Positions 17,318 through 26,728 of a stretch of 64,000 nucleotides of DNA are shown piece after piece. Within the stretch, counting starts at the first letter, position 1; every line of letters begins with the position of its first letter. The notes beneath the pieces were generated by a model that was not told the origin of the DNA, did no database searches, and saw nothing but the letters and a program-made list of their open reading frames with translations. Made by a program: the position numbers and the translations under genes. Source of the stretch: Hyphomicrobiales bacterium (GTDB lineage: Bacteria; Pseudomonadota; Alphaproteobacteria; Rhizobiales; Rhizobiaceae); the NCBI GenBank assembly GCA_900472295.1, contig UCIA01000030.1, positions 263,940 to 327,939 on the forward strand, given 5' to 3'.

Positions 17318-19195
17318 ATGCTTATCATCAACGATCTTTCGCTCCGCATGGCCGGACGCTTGCTTCTGGACCATGCCTCGCTGACCTTGCCGGCCGGCAC
17401 CAAGGCCGGCCTGGTCGGCCGCAATGGCACCGGCAAGACGACGCTGTTCAAGGCCATAACCGGCGACTTCCCTTCCGAGACCGGCTCCATCAGCCTGCCG
17501 AAGAACACCCGCATCGGCCAGGTGGCGCAGGAAGCGCCGGGCACCGAGGAGCCGCTGATCGAGATCGTACTCAAGGCCGACCTCGAGCGCACCGCATTGC
17601 TTGAAGAGGAAAAGACCGCCACCGACGCGCACCGCATTGCCGACATCCATATGCGGCTGGCCGACATCGACGCCCATTCGGCCGAGTCGCGCGCGGCCAC
17701 CATCCTCGCCGGCCTCGGCTTCGACGACGCCGCGCAGCGCCGTCCGGCCTCGTCCTTCTCCGGCGGCTGGCGCATGCGCGTAGCGCTTGCCGCCGTGCTG
17801 TTTTCCGAGCCTGACCTTCTGTTGCTCGACGAGCCGACCAACTATCTCGATCTCGAAGGTACGTTGTGGCTGGAGAACTATGTCTCGAAGTACCCGCACA
17901 CGGTGCTTCTGATCTCTCACGACCGCGACCTGCTCAACCGGGCCGTCAACTCCATCGTCCATCTCGACCAGAAGAAGCTGACGTTCTGGCGCGGCGGCTA
18001 CGACCAGTTCGAGCGCCAGTATACCGAGCAGAAGGAGTTGCAGGAGAAGGGCCGCGTCAAGCAGGAAGCCGCCCGCAAGCACATGGAATCCTTCGTCGAG
18101 CGCTTCCGCGCCAAAGCCTCGAAGGCCAGGCAGGCACAGTCGCGCATCAAGGCGCTGGAAAAGATGAAGCCGATCGCAGCGCTCGTGAACGACACGGTGC
18201 GGCCGTTCTCCTTCCCCGAGCCGGTGAAGACCGTGGCTTCGCCGATCGTGGCGCTCAACAACGTCAATGTCGGTTATACCGAAGGCCAGCCGATCCTGAA
18301 GAAGATGACGCTGCGCATCGACGCCGACGACCGCATTGCACTGCTCGGCGCCAACGGCAACGGCAAGTCGACCTTCGCCAAGCTTTTGTCTGGCCGGCTG
18401 AAGCAGGAGACCGGCACCATGACGGTGGCGCCGGGCCTGAAAGTGGCAATCTTCGCCCAGCACCAGCTCGACGATCTGCGCCCTGACGAAAACGCCTACG
18501 AACATGTCCGCCGGCTGATGCCGGAAGCGCCGGAATCCAAGGTGCGCGGCCGCGTCGCCCAGTTCGGCCTGACCACCGAAAAGATGAACACCGCGGCCAA
18601 GGACCTGTCCGGCGGCGAGAAGGCGCGCCTGCTGATGGGCCTGTCGGCTTTCGAGGGCCCGAACCTGTTCATCCTCGACGAGCCGACCAACCATTTGGAC
18701 ATCGACAGCCGCGAATCGCTGATCCATGCGCTGAACGAGTTTCCCGGCGCCGTCATCCTGATCTCGCACGACCGCCATCTTCTGGAGGCGACGGCCGACC
18801 GGCTGTGGCTGGTCAAGGACGGCGCGGTCAATCCGTATGACGGCGACCTGGAGGACTACAAGACGCTGGTCACCGGCGTGTCCGGCGACCGCCGCGGCAA
18901 GCGCGAGGCCGACAAGGCCTCAAAGGCCGACCGCCGCCGCGACGCAGCCGCGCGCCGCGCCACCTTCGAGCCGCTGGCCAAGGAAATCCGCGCCACGGAG
19001 GCGCTGATGGACCGGCTGCGCAAGCGCATCGACGGCATAGAAGACGAGCTTTCCAACCCGGCGGTCTATGAGAAAGATCCATCGACGGCGACCAGACTGG
19101 CCAAGGAGCGCTCGCAACTGTCGCAACAGCTTGCCGGCCACGAGGAAAAGTGGCTGACCATGTCGGCGGAATATGAGGAAGGCACGGCGGAGTAG
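17318..19195 (+). CDS. ABC-F family ATPase (Uup/YheS type)
   Basis: A 625-residue protein with two ABC ATPase domains and no membrane segments. Domain 1 has GRNGTGKTT, SFSGGWRMRVALA and LLLLDEPTNYLD; domain 2 has GANGNGKST, LSGGEKARLLMG and LFILDEPTNHLD. Between them is the positively charged coiled-coil linker of ABC-F proteins (about residues 245-300), and the C-terminus is another charged coiled coil like that of Uup. ABC-F proteins act on ribosomes or, for Uup, on DNA intermediates. The ATG at 17318 begins right at the first beta strand; the longer frame overlaps mucR and is rejected. It is followed by a repeat element. Confidence 0.92.
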   Translation: MLIINDLSLRMAGRLLLDHASLTLPAGTKAGLVGRNGTGKTTLFKAITGDFPSETGSISLPKNTRIGQVAQEAPGTEEPLIEIVLKADLERTALLEEEKTATDAHRIADIHMRLADIDAHSAESRAATILAGLGFDDAAQRRPASSFSGGWRMRVALAAVLFSEPDLLLLDEPTNYLDLEGTLWLENYVSKYPHTVLLISHDRDLLNRAVNSIVHLDQKKLTFWRGGYDQFERQYTEQKELQEKGRVKQEAARKHMESFVERFRAKASKARQAQSRIKALEKMKPIAALVNDTVRPFSFPEPVKTVASPIVALNNVNVGYTEGQPILKKMTLRIDADDRIALLGANGNGKSTFAKLLSGRLKQETGTMTVAPGLKVAIFAQHQLDDLRPDENAYEHVRRLMPEAPESKVRGRVAQFGLTTEKMNTAAKDLSGGEKARLLMGLSAFEGPNLFILDEPTNHLDIDSRESLIHALNEFPGAVILISHDRHLLEATADRLWLVKDGAVNPYDGDLEDYKTLVTGVSGDRRGKREADKASKADRRRDAAARRATFEPLAKEIRATEALMDRLRKRIDGIEDELSNPAVYEKDPSTATRLAKERSQLSQQLAGHEEKWLTMSAEYEEGTAE

Positions 19196-19204
19196 GGGAG
19201 CGTT

Positions 19205-19355
19205 CTTCCTTCTCCCCTTGTGGGAGAAGGTGGCCGCGAAGCGGTCGGATGAGGGGTGTTCCAGGGAATACCAACGCCTCACTCAGCTGGAACACCCCTC
19301 AACCGTCTCGGCGCTATCGCGCCGATCCACCTTCTCCCACAAGGGGAGAAGGAAG
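19205..19355. repeat. Palindromic rhizobial intergenic element (RIME-like)
   Basis: Outer arms at 19205-19233 and 19327-19355 are near-perfect inverted copies (CTTCCTTCTCCCCTTGTGGG and its complement). A second nested pair, TGAGGGGTGTTCCA (19250-19263) and its complement (19290-19303), lies within. The whole can fold as one long hairpin of about 150 bases. Its form and sequence match the RIME-type mosaic repeats scattered between genes in Rhizobiales. It separates the ABC-F gene from the oxidoreductase and could act as a transcriptional barrier. Confidence 0.8.
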
Positions 19356-19406
19356 AGGTGCCATCTGGCCCTACACGTCGCCGTCATAAACGGCTAGTTT
19401 GCCCCC

Positions 19407-21503
19407 ATGAACCAGCAGCTCCGCATCGGCCACTCCGCCTGTCCGCATGATTGTCCGTCGACTTGCGCGCTCGAGGTCGAACTGCTCGATGGTAACCGTA
19501 TCGGCCGCGTTCATGGCGCCAAGGCCAACACCTATACGGCTGGCGTCGTCTGCGCCAAGGTCGCGCGCTATGCCGACCGTGTCCACCATCCCGACCGGCT
19601 GCTGAAGCCGCTTGTCCACGCCGGCGCCAAGGGCGACGGCATCTGGAAAGAATCGAGCTGGGAGGCGGCACTCGATCTCGTCGCCGAGAAATTCATCGCA
19701 GCCGAGGCAAAATACGGATCGGAGACCGTCTGGCCTTATTTCTATGCCGGCACAATGGGGCTGGTGCAGCGCGACGGCATCCACCGGCTGCGCCACGCCA
19801 AAAAATACTCGGGCTTCTTCGGGTCGATTTGCACCAACCTGGCCTGGACCGGCTGGATGATGGGGGCAGGCGCTTTGCGTGGGCCCGACCCGCGCGAAAT
19901 GGCCAAATCCGATTGCGTCGTGATCTGGGGCACCAACGCCGTGGTCACGCAGGTCAATGTCATGACCCACGCCATCAAGGCGCGCAAGGAACGCGGCGCG
20001 AAAATCGTCGTCATCGACGTCTACGAGAACGCGACGATGAAACAGGCCGACATGGGCCTGGTGCTGAAGCCCGGCACCGATGGCGCGTTGGCCTGCGCGG
20101 TCATGCATGTGCTGTTCAGGGAAGGCATGGCCGACCGCGCCTATCTCTCGAAATACACCGACGATCCGAAGGGCGTGGAAGCGCATCTGGAGACGCGCAC
20201 GCCGGGATGGGCGTCTGCCATCACCGGCCTTGCCGTCGCCGAGATCGAAGCCTTCGCGCGATTGGTAGGCACGACCAAAAAGACCTATTTCCGCCTCGGC
20301 TATGGCTTTGGGCGTCAGCGCAACGGCGCGGTCAACATGCATGCCGCATCCTGCATCGCCGCCGTCACCGGCGCCTGGCAATATGAGGGCGGCGGCGCCT
20401 TCCATTCCAATTCCGGCATCTTCATGCTCAACCAGGATGTGCTGGAAGGCGCCGAGATGCGCGATCCCAACATCCGCCATCTCGACCAGTCGCGCATCGG
20501 CCCGGTGCTGACGGGTGCCGCGGACGCGCTTTACGGTGGCCCGCCGGTGACGGCGATGCTGATCCAGAACACCAACCCGGTGAATGTCGCGCCCGAGCAG
20601 CGGCTGGTGAAGCAGGGTTTCCTGCGCGACGATCTGTTCACCTGCGTGCACGAGCAGTTCATGACCGACACGGCAAAACTCGCCGATGTCGTTTTGCCGG
20701 CAACGATGTTTCTCGAGCATGACGACGTCTACAAGGGCGGCGGCAACCAGCACATCACGCTTGGTCCCAAGCTGATTGAGCCGCCTGAAGGGCCGCGCAC
20801 CAACCATTTCGTCATCGAGCAATTGGCGCAGCGTCTCGGCGTCGCCGACCGGCCGGGTTTTGGCCTGACCGAGCAGCAGCATATCGACACCATCCTGGGC
20901 AAGCTGGGCAGCTTCGCCAGCTTGAAGGAAGATAAGTGGATCGATCTGCAGCCGGATTTCGAGGCCGCCCATTTCATCGAGGGCTTCGGTCACGCCGACA
21001 AGAAATTCCACTTCCGCGCCAATTGGAGCGGGCAGGCGGCGCCCAACCGGCCGCCCGAAAGCATGGGGCTGTTCGGGCCGGTGGCGGATCTCCCGGAGTT
21101 CCCCGACCATGTCGACCTGATCGAGGTTGCGGATGCTGAGCATCCGTTCCGGCTGACGACATCGCCTGCGCGCAATTTTCTGAATTCGACATTTTCGGAA
21201 ACCCCGGTGTCGAGGGCCAAGGAAGGCCGGCCGGAACTCCTCTTGCATCCGGACGATGCCGCAGCCCTTGGATTGGGCGATGGCGACCGCATCGAGGTCG
21301 GCAACCGGCGCGGCGAGGTGGTGCTGCACACAAAACTGTTCGACGGCCTCAAGCGCGGCGTGGTCATCGCCGAGGGCATATGGCCAAACAGCGCGCATGA
21401 GCGCGGCGAGGGCATCAATGTGCTGACCGGCTCCGATGCGCCCGCACCCTATGGTGGTGCAGCCTTCCACGACAACAAGGTCTGGCTGCGGCCGGCTGGT
21501 TAA
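19407..21503 (+). CDS. Molybdopterin-dependent oxidoreductase (DMSO reductase family)
   Basis: A 698-residue cytoplasmic enzyme. The N-terminus has the CPHDCPSTC cluster motif with a further Cys at VVCAKV, which binds a 4Fe-4S cluster, then the molybdopterin and molydopterin-dinucleotide-binding domains (WGTNAVVTQ; C-terminal SPARNFLNSTF and HPDDAAALGLGDGD). No twin-arginine signal is present, so it acts in the cytoplasm like formate dehydrogenase- or BisC-type relatives. No electron-transfer subunit or cofactor gene is adjacent, so the substrate is unknown. It is alone, between a repeat element and the Lrp gene. Confidence 0.88.
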   Translation: MNQQLRIGHSACPHDCPSTCALEVELLDGNRIGRVHGAKANTYTAGVVCAKVARYADRVHHPDRLLKPLVHAGAKGDGIWKESSWEAALDLVAEKFIAAEAKYGSETVWPYFYAGTMGLVQRDGIHRLRHAKKYSGFFGSICTNLAWTGWMMGAGALRGPDPREMAKSDCVVIWGTNAVVTQVNVMTHAIKARKERGAKIVVIDVYENATMKQADMGLVLKPGTDGALACAVMHVLFREGMADRAYLSKYTDDPKGVEAHLETRTPGWASAITGLAVAEIEAFARLVGTTKKTYFRLGYGFGRQRNGAVNMHAASCIAAVTGAWQYEGGGAFHSNSGIFMLNQDVLEGAEMRDPNIRHLDQSRIGPVLTGAADALYGGPPVTAMLIQNTNPVNVAPEQRLVKQGFLRDDLFTCVHEQFMTDTAKLADVVLPATMFLEHDDVYKGGGNQHITLGPKLIEPPEGPRTNHFVIEQLAQRLGVADRPGFGLTEQQHIDTILGKLGSFASLKEDKWIDLQPDFEAAHFIEGFGHADKKFHFRANWSGQAAPNRPPESMGLFGPVADLPEFPDHVDLIEVADAEHPFRLTTSPARNFLNSTFSETPVSRAKEGRPELLLHPDDAAALGLGDGDRIEVGNRRGEVVLHTKLFDGLKRGVVIAEGIWPNSAHERGEGINVLTGSDAPAPYGGAAFHDNKVWLRPAG

Positions 21504-21504
21504 A

Positions 21505-21550
21505 GCAATTCCAGGAAAAGTGTGCAGCGGTTTTCCGTCCGGGATTGCGA
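21505..21550. repeat. Short rhizobial palindromic repeat
   Basis: An imperfect inverted repeat of the type GCAATTCC...GGGATTGC with AGCGGTTTTCCG inside. I recognise this as a sequence that recurs in many rhizobial intergenic spaces. It lies between the convergent oxidoreductase and Lrp genes and may serve as a bidirectional transcript end. Confidence 0.5.
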
Positions 21551-21565
21551 AAAAAAGAGACCTGT

Positions 21566-22084
21566 TTATCCGGGCAGAGGCACGGTCAACCTGACCTTGA
21601 CGCGGTCCATGGCAACGAAGGTGCGGAACTTTCTGACATTCTTGCTGTCGAAAAACAGTTTGCGCGTCAGCGCCTCGTAGGCGCCCATGTCGGCCACGGT
21701 GATGACCAGGATGAAGTCGGCCTCGCCGGTGACGTAATAGCACTGCTGCACTTCGCGAGCCGCCGAGAACTGCCGCTTGGCCGCGTCGATCAGGTCCGAG
21801 CGTTCGCTCTCCAGTTCCACCTCGACAAAGATGGTGATGGGCTGTCCGACCGCCGCCGGATCGACCATGGCGACATTGCCTGAAATGACGCCGGATTGTT
21901 CCATGCGCTTGATGCGCCGCTGCACCGCCGGCGCCGACAGATTGACGGCTTCGCCGATGAGCCGCTGCGGCGTGGTGTTGTCGCGCTGCAGAATGGCAAG
22001 GATGGCGAGGTCGAAACTGTCGAGTGAAGGCGATTGAGGCAAAGGCGCTGTCCGGCGAAACAAACTTGCATTTCGAAGTACCAA
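21566..22084 (-). CDS. Lrp/AsnC-family transcriptional regulator
   Basis: About 160-172 residues. The N-terminal helix-turn-helix reads FDLAILAILQRDNTTPQRLI then LSAPAVQRRIKRMEQSGVI, followed by a RAM ligand-binding domain (QQCYYVTGEADFILVITVADM). Such regulators sense amino acids. The gene is divergent from the diaminopropionate lyase operon, across about 60-100 bases, and is its likely regulator. The start is unclear: the longest frame opens with TTG at 22084, and a TTG at 22045 would begin closer to the usual family N-terminus. Confidence 0.85.
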   Translation of the reverse strand: MVLRNASLFRRTAPLPQSPSLDSFDLAILAILQRDNTTPQRLIGEAVNLSAPAVQRRIKRMEQSGVISGNVAMVDPAAVGQPITIFVEVELESERSDLIDAAKRQFSAAREVQQCYYVTGEADFILVITVADMGAYEALTRKLFFDSKNVRKFRTFVAMDRVKVRLTVPLPG

Positions 22085-22144
22085 TTACAGCGCTCTTTGC
22101 GCCTCTCTCGCAATATGATTTCGTCCGATCCCAAGGAGTCAGCC

Positions 22145-23347
22145 GTGTTCCTGCTCAACAGTAATGCCTTGCACCGCCAGCCGCTCGATCCGATCGATGC
22201 CGAAACGCTGGGGATTGCCGGCGCCGACACGGTCGAACGCTTTCTTGGCCATCGCGACAATCATCGTGAGACGCCGTTGCATGCGCTGCCGGCGCTGGCC
22301 GGCGAACTCGGCCTCGGCGCCATCCACATCAAGGATGAAGGCTTTCGTCTCGGCCTGGGCAGCTTCAAGGCGCTGGGCGGAGCCTATGCTGTTTTTCGCC
22401 TGGTGCTGGAGGAGGCGAGCCGCTCGCTTGGTCGCCCTGTCGATGTGGCTGATCTTGACCAGCCCGACATCCGGGCCGTTGCAGCCGGCATGACGGTTGC
22501 CTGCGCTACCGATGGCAATCATGGCCGCTCGGTTGCGCAAGGGGCGCAGCTCGTCGGCGCCAAGGCGGCAATCTTCGTTCACGCCGGCGTCAGCGAGGAG
22601 CGCATCGCGGCCATTGCCCGTTATGGCGCCGAGATGATCCGCATCGACGGCAATTATGACGACTCGGTCAGGCAGGCAGCTGAGGTTTCGGCCGAGAAGG
22701 GCTGGACGGTGGTGTCCGACACGTCCTGGCCGGGGTACGAGCGCATCCCGGGCCTAGTCATGCAGGGCTATACCGCCATCGTGCGCGAAGCCTTGCGCCA
22801 GCTGCCGCAGCCGCCGACCCATGTCTTCGTGCAGGCCGGTGTCGGCGGCATCGCCGCTGCCGTGGCTGGTCATCTCGCCATCGTGCTTGGCAATGCCAGG
22901 CCGACCTTCATTGTGGTCGAGCCGGCGCGTGCGGCCTGCGTTGTCGCGGCGGCCCAGGCAGGCCGCGTCGTCAAGGTCGCACACGGCCAGCCGACAGTGA
23001 TGGCGATGCTTGAATGCTACGAGGCCTCAGCCGTCGCCTGGCGCGTGCTGGCGCGGGTTGCGGACGCCTTCATGACGGTGGACGAGGACGAGGCCGTCGC
23101 GGTGATGCGGCGGCTGGCACGACCGGCTGGCGGTGACCCGGTGATCGTCGCCGGCGAAAGCGGCGGCGTCGGCCTTGCCGGGCTGATCCGGGCGGTGGCC
23201 GACCACAAGGTGGAGCTTGAGCTCGATGGCAAAGCCCGCGTGCTGTTGATCAATACCGAAGGCGCCACCGACCCGCATCGATATACCGAACTGGTCGAGC
23301 AAACCCCTGCCGACGTGTTGGCCGGCAAGGCCGAGGCATTGTCATGA
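22145..23347 (+). CDS. dpaL: Diaminopropionate ammonia-lyase
   Basis: A 400-residue fold-type II PLP enzyme that converts 2,3-diaminopropionate to pyruvate and two ammonia. The PLP lysine lies in GSFKALGGAYA, the substrate loop follows as CATDGNHGRSVA, a glycine-rich phosphate loop as QAGVGGIAAAV, and GYTAIVREA plus GESGGVGLAG match DpaL proteins specifically. Length equals the family norm. GTG at 22145 is chosen because AAGGAG sits six bases upstream; the ATG at 22115 lacks one. It is first of an operon of catabolic genes and overlaps the next gene by 4 bases (ATGA). Confidence 0.88.
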   Translation: MFLLNSNALHRQPLDPIDAETLGIAGADTVERFLGHRDNHRETPLHALPALAGELGLGAIHIKDEGFRLGLGSFKALGGAYAVFRLVLEEASRSLGRPVDVADLDQPDIRAVAAGMTVACATDGNHGRSVAQGAQLVGAKAAIFVHAGVSEERIAAIARYGAEMIRIDGNYDDSVRQAAEVSAEKGWTVVSDTSWPGYERIPGLVMQGYTAIVREALRQLPQPPTHVFVQAGVGGIAAAVAGHLAIVLGNARPTFIVVEPARAACVVAAAQAGRVVKVAHGQPTVMAMLECYEASAVAWRVLARVADAFMTVDEDEAVAVMRRLARPAGGDPVIVAGESGGVGLAGLIRAVADHKVELELDGKARVLLINTEGATDPHRYTELVEQTPADVLAGKAEALS

Positions 23348-24570
23348 TCGGGATCGATGAACAGCGCCTGCTTGGCCGTATCCGTGAGCTCGGCGCCGTC
23401 GGCCGTGACGACGAGGGTCGGCTGATCCGGCTAGCCGCCTCCGACACCGACAGGCAGGGCCGCGACCTCTTCGTCGGCTGGCTGAAGCAGGCCGGGCTCG
23501 ATGTCGCCGTCGACCGGGTCGGCAACATATTCGGCATCTGGCAAAGCCCCGACATTGCAGATCAGGCACCGCTGCTCATTGGCTCGCACATAGATACCGT
23601 CATCGATGCCGGTATCTATGATGGCTGCTATGGCGTGCTGGCCGGGCTGGAGGTGATCGAGACGCTGAAGGCTTCGGGCTTTTCGCCCACACGCCCGATC
23701 GCGGTCGCCGCTTTCACCAATGAGGAAGGTGTGCGCTACACCCCCGACATGATGGGTTCGCTGATCCATGCCGGTGGAGCCGGCGCGGACGCGATGTTGG
23801 CCGCTATCGGCACGGATGGCAGCGTGCTCGGCCAGGAACTTGCCCGCATCGGTTATGCCGGCGACCGCGAACCCGGCTTCCTCAAGCCGTATGCCTATCT
23901 CGAACTGCATATCGAGCAGGGACCGGTGCTGGAGCGCGAAGGCGTGCCGATCGGCGCGGTCGAGAATTTGCAAGGCATTTCCTGGCAGCGCATCACCATC
24001 GACGGCGCCGCCAACCATGCCGGCACTACGCCGATGTCGATGCGCAGCGATGCCGGCCACGCCGCTGCCCGCGTCATCACCTTTCTGCATGACCGGGCGA
24101 AGGCTTCCAATGGGCCGACTGTGGTTACTGTCGGCACGATGCGCTTCGAACCCGACGCCATCAACGTCATTCCCGCGCGCGCCGTTTTCACCATCGATTT
24201 GCGTGATCCCGACGAACAGCGCCTGCAGGCGCACGAAGCGGCCCTTGCCGCCTATCTCGAGGAGCTTGCCATCACCGAGGGCGTTGCGGTCTCAGCCGAG
24301 CAACTCGCCCGCTTCGAACCGGTGCTGTTCGATATCGGCATCGTCGAACGGATCGAAATTGCAGCCAAAACCCGGGGTCTCGGCGTCAGGCGCATGACAT
24401 CGGGCGCCGGCCACGATGCGCAGATGATGGCCCGCCTCGCGCCGACGGCGATGATCTTCGTGCCGAGCGCCGGTGGCATCAGCCACAATCCGCGCGAACA
24501 TACCGCCGATGCCGAGCTTGTCGCCGGCGCCAACATCCTGCTTGATGTCGCCACCCAGCTTGCCAAATAG
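23344..24570 (+). CDS. Zn-dependent amidohydrolase, N-carbamoyl-amino-acid hydrolase/allantoate amidohydrolase family
   Basis: A 408-residue M20/HyuC-type hydrolase. Metal and substrate motifs are intact: GSHIDTVIDAGIYDGCYGVL, NEEGVRY, HIEQGPVLE, HAGTTPMSMR and SHNPREHT near the end. This family hydrolyses N-carbamoyl amino acids, ureidoglycolate-type compounds or N-acyl groups. It is translationally coupled to dpaL through an ATGA overlap, so it probably feeds a diamino acid to DpaL or removes a carbamoyl or acyl group in the same pathway. Exact substrate unknown. Confidence 0.87.
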   Translation: MIGIDEQRLLGRIRELGAVGRDDEGRLIRLAASDTDRQGRDLFVGWLKQAGLDVAVDRVGNIFGIWQSPDIADQAPLLIGSHIDTVIDAGIYDGCYGVLAGLEVIETLKASGFSPTRPIAVAAFTNEEGVRYTPDMMGSLIHAGGAGADAMLAAIGTDGSVLGQELARIGYAGDREPGFLKPYAYLELHIEQGPVLEREGVPIGAVENLQGISWQRITIDGAANHAGTTPMSMRSDAGHAAARVITFLHDRAKASNGPTVVTVGTMRFEPDAINVIPARAVFTIDLRDPDEQRLQAHEAALAAYLEELAITEGVAVSAEQLARFEPVLFDIGIVERIEIAAKTRGLGVRRMTSGAGHDAQMMARLAPTAMIFVPSAGGISHNPREHTADAELVAGANILLDVATQLAK

Positions 24571-24583
24571 GTCGGGGAGAAAC

Positions 24584-25756
24584 ATGGCTGAGTTCGATCG
24601 CGATGCGCTGAAGCGTGAGATGACCGGCTGGCGGCGCGATTTGCACGCGCATCCCGAATTCGGCTTCGAGGAAGAGCGCACTGCCGCCTTCGTCGCCGCC
24701 AAGCTGCGTGAATTCGGCCTGGACGATGTTACCGAGGGTGTCGGCGGCACCGGCGTCGTCGGCACATTGAAGCGCGGCAACGGCAATCGGGCGATTGCGC
24801 TCAGGGCCGACATGGATGCACTGCGCATTACAGAACAGTCGGCAGCGGCCTATCGCTCGCAGAACCATGGCGTCATGCACGCCTGCGGCCATGACGGCCA
24901 CACCACAATGCTGCTTGGCGCCGCCAAGCTGCTGGCCGGCGAGGGCGGTTTCGACGGCACAGTGCGCTTCGTCTTTCAGCCTGCGGAGGAGTGGGGCAGG
25001 GGCGCGCTGGCCATGCTCGACGACGGGCTGATGCAACGCTTCCCCTTTGACGAGATTTTCGGCCTGCACAACATGCCCGGCCTGCCCATCGGGCATTTCG
25101 AAACCCGTGCGGGCCCGTTCATGTCGGCGGAGGACAATTTCGAGATCGTGCTCAATGGGCTCGGCGGCCATGCGGCGCGGCCGCATTCGGGCAATGAGAC
25201 GCTGGTCGCCGCCTGCGCGCTGGTCACCAATCTGCAGACCATCGTCTCGCGCCGGCTGAGCCCGGCCGACATCTCGGTGGTTTCGGTGACCGAACTGATC
25301 ACCGACGGCACCCGCAACGCACTACCCGGTCTTGCCCGTATCCTCGGTGACGCCCGCAGCTTTCGCCCTGAAGTCAGCGCCGAGATCGAGCGGCAGATGC
25401 GGGTCATCACGGCGGGCACGGCCGCCGCCTACAACATTGCCGCCGAGGTGACCTACAGCAGGGAATTCGTGCCGCTGCAAAATGATGCCGAACTGGTCGG
25501 CGAGGCTTTTGCCGCCGCAAGGCGCGTGTTAGCCGACAACGCTGTCCGCGTCGCGGCGGAACCGATGACCGCCTCGGAGGATTTCGCCCGCTTCCTCGAC
25601 CACGTACCGGGCTGTTTCGTCTTCCTCGGCAATGGCGAGGCATCAGTGCCGTTGCACAATTCCAGCTACGACTTCAACGATGACGGGTTGTTGCATGGCA
25701 CGAATTTCCATGTCGCGATCGTCAGGCAAAGACTGGGCGGCGAAACCGGGAAATGA
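24584..25756 (+). CDS. M20 family amidohydrolase (hippurate hydrolase/HipO type)
   Basis: A 390-residue metallopeptidase-like amidohydrolase. The pattern RRDLHAHPEFGFEE, RADMDAL, HACGHDGHTTMLLGAA, FQPAEEWGRGA and GLGGHAARPHSG is typical of the AmhX/HipO/IAA-amino acid hydrolase group, which cleaves N-acyl amino acids. The metal-bridging residues are present. ATG at 24584 follows GGGGAGA. It starts 13 bases after the previous gene, so it belongs to the same operon. Together with 23344 it gives two amide-cleaving steps. Confidence 0.87.
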   Translation: MAEFDRDALKREMTGWRRDLHAHPEFGFEEERTAAFVAAKLREFGLDDVTEGVGGTGVVGTLKRGNGNRAIALRADMDALRITEQSAAAYRSQNHGVMHACGHDGHTTMLLGAAKLLAGEGGFDGTVRFVFQPAEEWGRGALAMLDDGLMQRFPFDEIFGLHNMPGLPIGHFETRAGPFMSAEDNFEIVLNGLGGHAARPHSGNETLVAACALVTNLQTIVSRRLSPADISVVSVTELITDGTRNALPGLARILGDARSFRPEVSAEIERQMRVITAGTAAAYNIAAEVTYSREFVPLQNDAELVGEAFAAARRVLADNAVRVAAEPMTASEDFARFLDHVPGCFVFLGNGEASVPLHNSSYDFNDDGLLHGTNFHVAIVRQRLGGETGK

Positions 25757-25862
25757 TGGCAGCCTGATCGCCAGGTGGTGTTCGCTGCTGGCCCAAGCGG
25801 CACCGCTATCGCCAGCCAGCTCCCGGGTTTAGGGACATGCTGTTGCCGGAGACCGCACACCA

Positions 25863-26666
25863 ATGACCAGGGTTTCGCTTCTGGGAATACCGCATGACGA
25901 GAACTCGTCCTATCTCAAGGGCGCGGCAGCAGCGCCGGCTTTGATCCGCCGTGAGCTCGGCAGCGATGCCTACAGCTCGTGGAGCGAAACCGGCTTCGAT
26001 GTGGCGGCCGATTTGCTTGACCATGGCGACATCGACTTTTCAGGCGACGGTGATCCGTGGGAGCGGATCGAGACCGAAGTCGGCCGCACGCTGGATGCCG
26101 GCCATCCGCTGATCAGCCTCGGCGGTGATCACGCCATCGCCTGGCCGGTGCTGCGCGCGGTACGCCAGCGCCATCGCAAACTGACGATCGTCCAGATCGA
26201 CGCCCACCCCGACATCTATGATGTCTATCAGGGCAACAAGCGCTCGCACACCTCGTCCTTTGCCCGCATCCTGGAAGAGGGGCTGGCCGACCGGCTGATC
26301 CAGATCGGCTTGCGTACCCTCAACGACGAGCTTCGCGATCAGCTCGAACGTTTTGGCGTCGAGGTGATCGAGGCGCGCCATTTCAGCGAGGATCTGCGGC
26401 TCGACCTCAAGACGCCGGTCTATCTCTCGGTCGATCTTGACGGCCTCGATCCGGCCTGTGCGCCCGGCGTCTCGCACCGCGAACCCGGTGGTCTTACAAC
26501 CCGGCAAGTGATCGGTCTGATCCAGTCCATTGACCAACCCATCATTGCCGCCGATGTCGTCGAATACAATCCGAACCAGGATGTCTCCAATCTGACCGCG
26601 CTGGTCGCCGCCAAGCTGGTCAAGGAGATCGCCGGCACGATGATCAAGATCAATGGCGCAGCTTGA
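25863..26666 (+). CDS. Arginase/agmatinase/formiminoglutamase family hydrolase
   Basis: A 267-residue ureohydrolase with the binuclear manganese motifs GGDHAI, DAHPDIYD and SVDLDGLDPACAPG. It is shorter than classical arginases (about 300) and closer to the formiminoglutamase/guanidino-acid hydrolase branch. The reaction is hydrolysis of a guanidino or formimino compound to urea or formamide plus an amine. It starts 106 bases after the M20 gene, in the same direction. Its presence beside dpaL suggests that the pathway handles a guanidino- or carbamoyl-substituted amino acid. Confidence 0.85.
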   Translation: MTRVSLLGIPHDENSSYLKGAAAAPALIRRELGSDAYSSWSETGFDVAADLLDHGDIDFSGDGDPWERIETEVGRTLDAGHPLISLGGDHAIAWPVLRAVRQRHRKLTIVQIDAHPDIYDVYQGNKRSHTSSFARILEEGLADRLIQIGLRTLNDELRDQLERFGVEVIEARHFSEDLRLDLKTPVYLSVDLDGLDPACAPGVSHREPGGLTTRQVIGLIQSIDQPIIAADVVEYNPNQDVSNLTALVAAKLVKEIAGTMIKINGAA

Positions 26667-26728
26667 ATCAATTTGGCAGAGCTGCATGCCAGACGGTTGT
26701 TCGGTAAAGCATTTCCAGTGAGAGCCGC

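Noticed and set aside
17249..18778. A 509-codon minus-strand frame opposite the ABC-F gene
   Set aside because: The plus strand encodes two complete ABC domains; the minus frame is composition-driven.
19371..21743. A 790-codon open frame on the minus strand opposite the molybdopterin oxidoreductase
   Set aside because: It is the antisense of a gene with complete Fe-S and molybdopterin motifs. Long antisense frames are expected in high-GC DNA with G/C at third positions, and the translation has no recognisable domain.
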